From Deltaproteobacteria bacterium (lineage in GTDB: Bacteria > Desulfobacterota > Desulfobacteria > C00003060), in the NCBI GenBank assembly GCA_030667105.1, contig DAOUWN010000134.1, positions 1-6,385 on the forward strand: a DNA stretch of 6,385 nt. Direction: 5' to 3'. The notes below the pieces were generated by a model, which saw only the letters and a list, made by a program, of their open reading frames with translations, did not search any database and was not told the DNA's origin. The position numbers were made by a program, and so were the translations under genes. This document shows positions 5,777 through 6,385 of this stretch, in pieces. How positions within the stretch are numbered: position 1 is the first letter of the stretch; each line of letters begins with the position of its first letter.

Positions 5777-6385
5777 AGGCCATTTACAGATACAATGTGC
5801 TTGCCAAACTTCCAGATAGGCTGCAGCCTCTAGTGAAGCTCGCCCACAATCTGTGGTTTACCTGGCATCATGATATCGGCAATCTCTTCATGCGCATGGA
5901 CGGAGATCTCTGGGATTTTTCCAGACACAATCCCGTCTATATGCTAGGGGCCATTAGCCAGGACCGTTTAGGGGAATTGGCTGAGGACGCGGGGTTTTTG
6001 GCCCAGACGGACCGTTGCAACGAGGAGTTGGAAAGTTACCTCTCTGCTGCCCCCCCCTCGTTCTCCGAAGCTCACGGCACAGATGGATTTAAGGTTGCCT
6101 ATTTTTCGGCAGAATTCGGTCTGGCCGCGTGCTTACGCATCTACTCCGGGGGCTTGGGTGTCCTTGCCGGTGATCACCTTAAATCTGCCAGCGATCTGAA
6201 TTTTCCCATAGTGGGCGTCGGTCTTTTTTACCACGAGGGTTTCTTCCAACAATACTTGAATGCCGACGGCTGGCAGCAGGAAGCTTATCCTGAAAACGAT
6301 ATTTCCACCATGCCCATCACTCTCATGAAGGATGAGCATGGCCAACCGATCACGGTGGAGGTCTCCATACGAGGCGAGTCAGTCA
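5773..6385 (+). CDS. glgP: Alpha-glucan (glycogen/maltodextrin) phosphorylase, N-terminal part (3' end outside window)
   Basis: The enzyme releases glucose-1-phosphate from alpha-1,4-glucans by PLP-dependent phosphorolysis (GT35). The 204 codons in the window start at ATG 5773, which overlaps the upstream TGA, with AGAGGA at 5761-5766 as ribosome binding site. Residues about 13-60 (LAHNLWFTWHHDIGNLFMRM, then LWDFSRHNPVYMLG) are the DUF3417 N-terminal region of the short-form alpha-glucan phosphorylases. VAYFSAEFGL (108-117), then IYSGGLGVLAGDHLKSASDL (123-142) and GVGLFYHEGFFQQ lead into the phosphorylase core. DGWQQEAYPEND follows. The PLP lysine and catalytic C-terminal half are outside the window, so activity cannot be confirmed. 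Family assignment is strong; the symbol is by family, since such proteins are annotated glgP, malP or simply alpha-glucan phosphorylase. Confidence 0.93.
   Translation, partial: MKAIYRYNVLAKLPDRLQPLVKLAHNLWFTWHHDIGNLFMRMDGDLWDFSRHNPVYMLGAISQDRLGELAEDAGFLAQTDRCNEELESYLSAAPPSFSEAHGTDGFKVAYFSAEFGLAACLRIYSGGLGVLAGDHLKSASDLNFPIVGVGLFYHEGFFQQYLNADGWQQEAYPENDISTMPITLMKDEHGQPITVEVSIRGESV

Overview
The window looks like ordinary chromosome from a Gram-negative bacterium. It encodes apolipoprotein N-acyltransferase (Lnt) and a family 9 (heptosyltransferase-type) glycosyltransferase, both of which imply an outer membrane with lipoproteins and LPS. The gene mix (lnt directly followed by prfB, a stand-alone receiver protein in front of a DUF3417-type glucan phosphorylase, a HisH of this style) suggests Desulfobacterota or a related deltaproteobacterial lineage. 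That placement is an inference from gene content and protein style, not from a marker gene. No mobile element, CRISPR array, tRNA or rRNA is visible.

Minus-strand half (1-2344): three genes read leftwards, in the order GT9 glycosyltransferase, ADP-ribosylglycohydrolase-family protein, then hisH, which runs off the left edge. The first two are separated by 7 bases and the last two by 67, so one transcript is plausible. Plus-strand half (2383-6385): lnt and prfB form a tight pair. prfB (release factor 2) is split by the classic programmed +1 frameshift at an in-frame UGA, so its first 60 codons are easily missed by simple ORF calling. After a 328-base spacer comes a single-domain response regulator whose stop codon overlaps the start of an alpha-glucan phosphorylase gene (glgP-type) that runs off the right edge.

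The two halves diverge from a spacer of only 38 bases, so their promoters must extend into coding sequence. The most structured non-coding DNA is the 5083-5410 spacer. It holds a weak terminator-like hairpin after prfB, an imperfect tandem duplication of about 54 bases with hairpin potential in each copy, a canonical short-loop G-quadruplex motif, and AATTCCTC-type inverted repeats flanking the GC-rich core. A perfect 10-bp hairpin also spans the lnt stop codon just ahead of the prfB ribosome binding site.

Functionally the window combines envelope biogenesis (Lnt, GT9), translation termination (RF2), histidine biosynthesis (HisH), removal of ADP-ribose or a related substrate (ADP-ribosylglycohydrolase family) and storage-glucan breakdown (glucan phosphorylase with a translationally coupled receiver protein). 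I see no clear previously undescribed multi-gene system. The best leads are the receiver/glucan phosphorylase pair with its structured leader, and the placement of the ADP-ribosylglycohydrolase gene.
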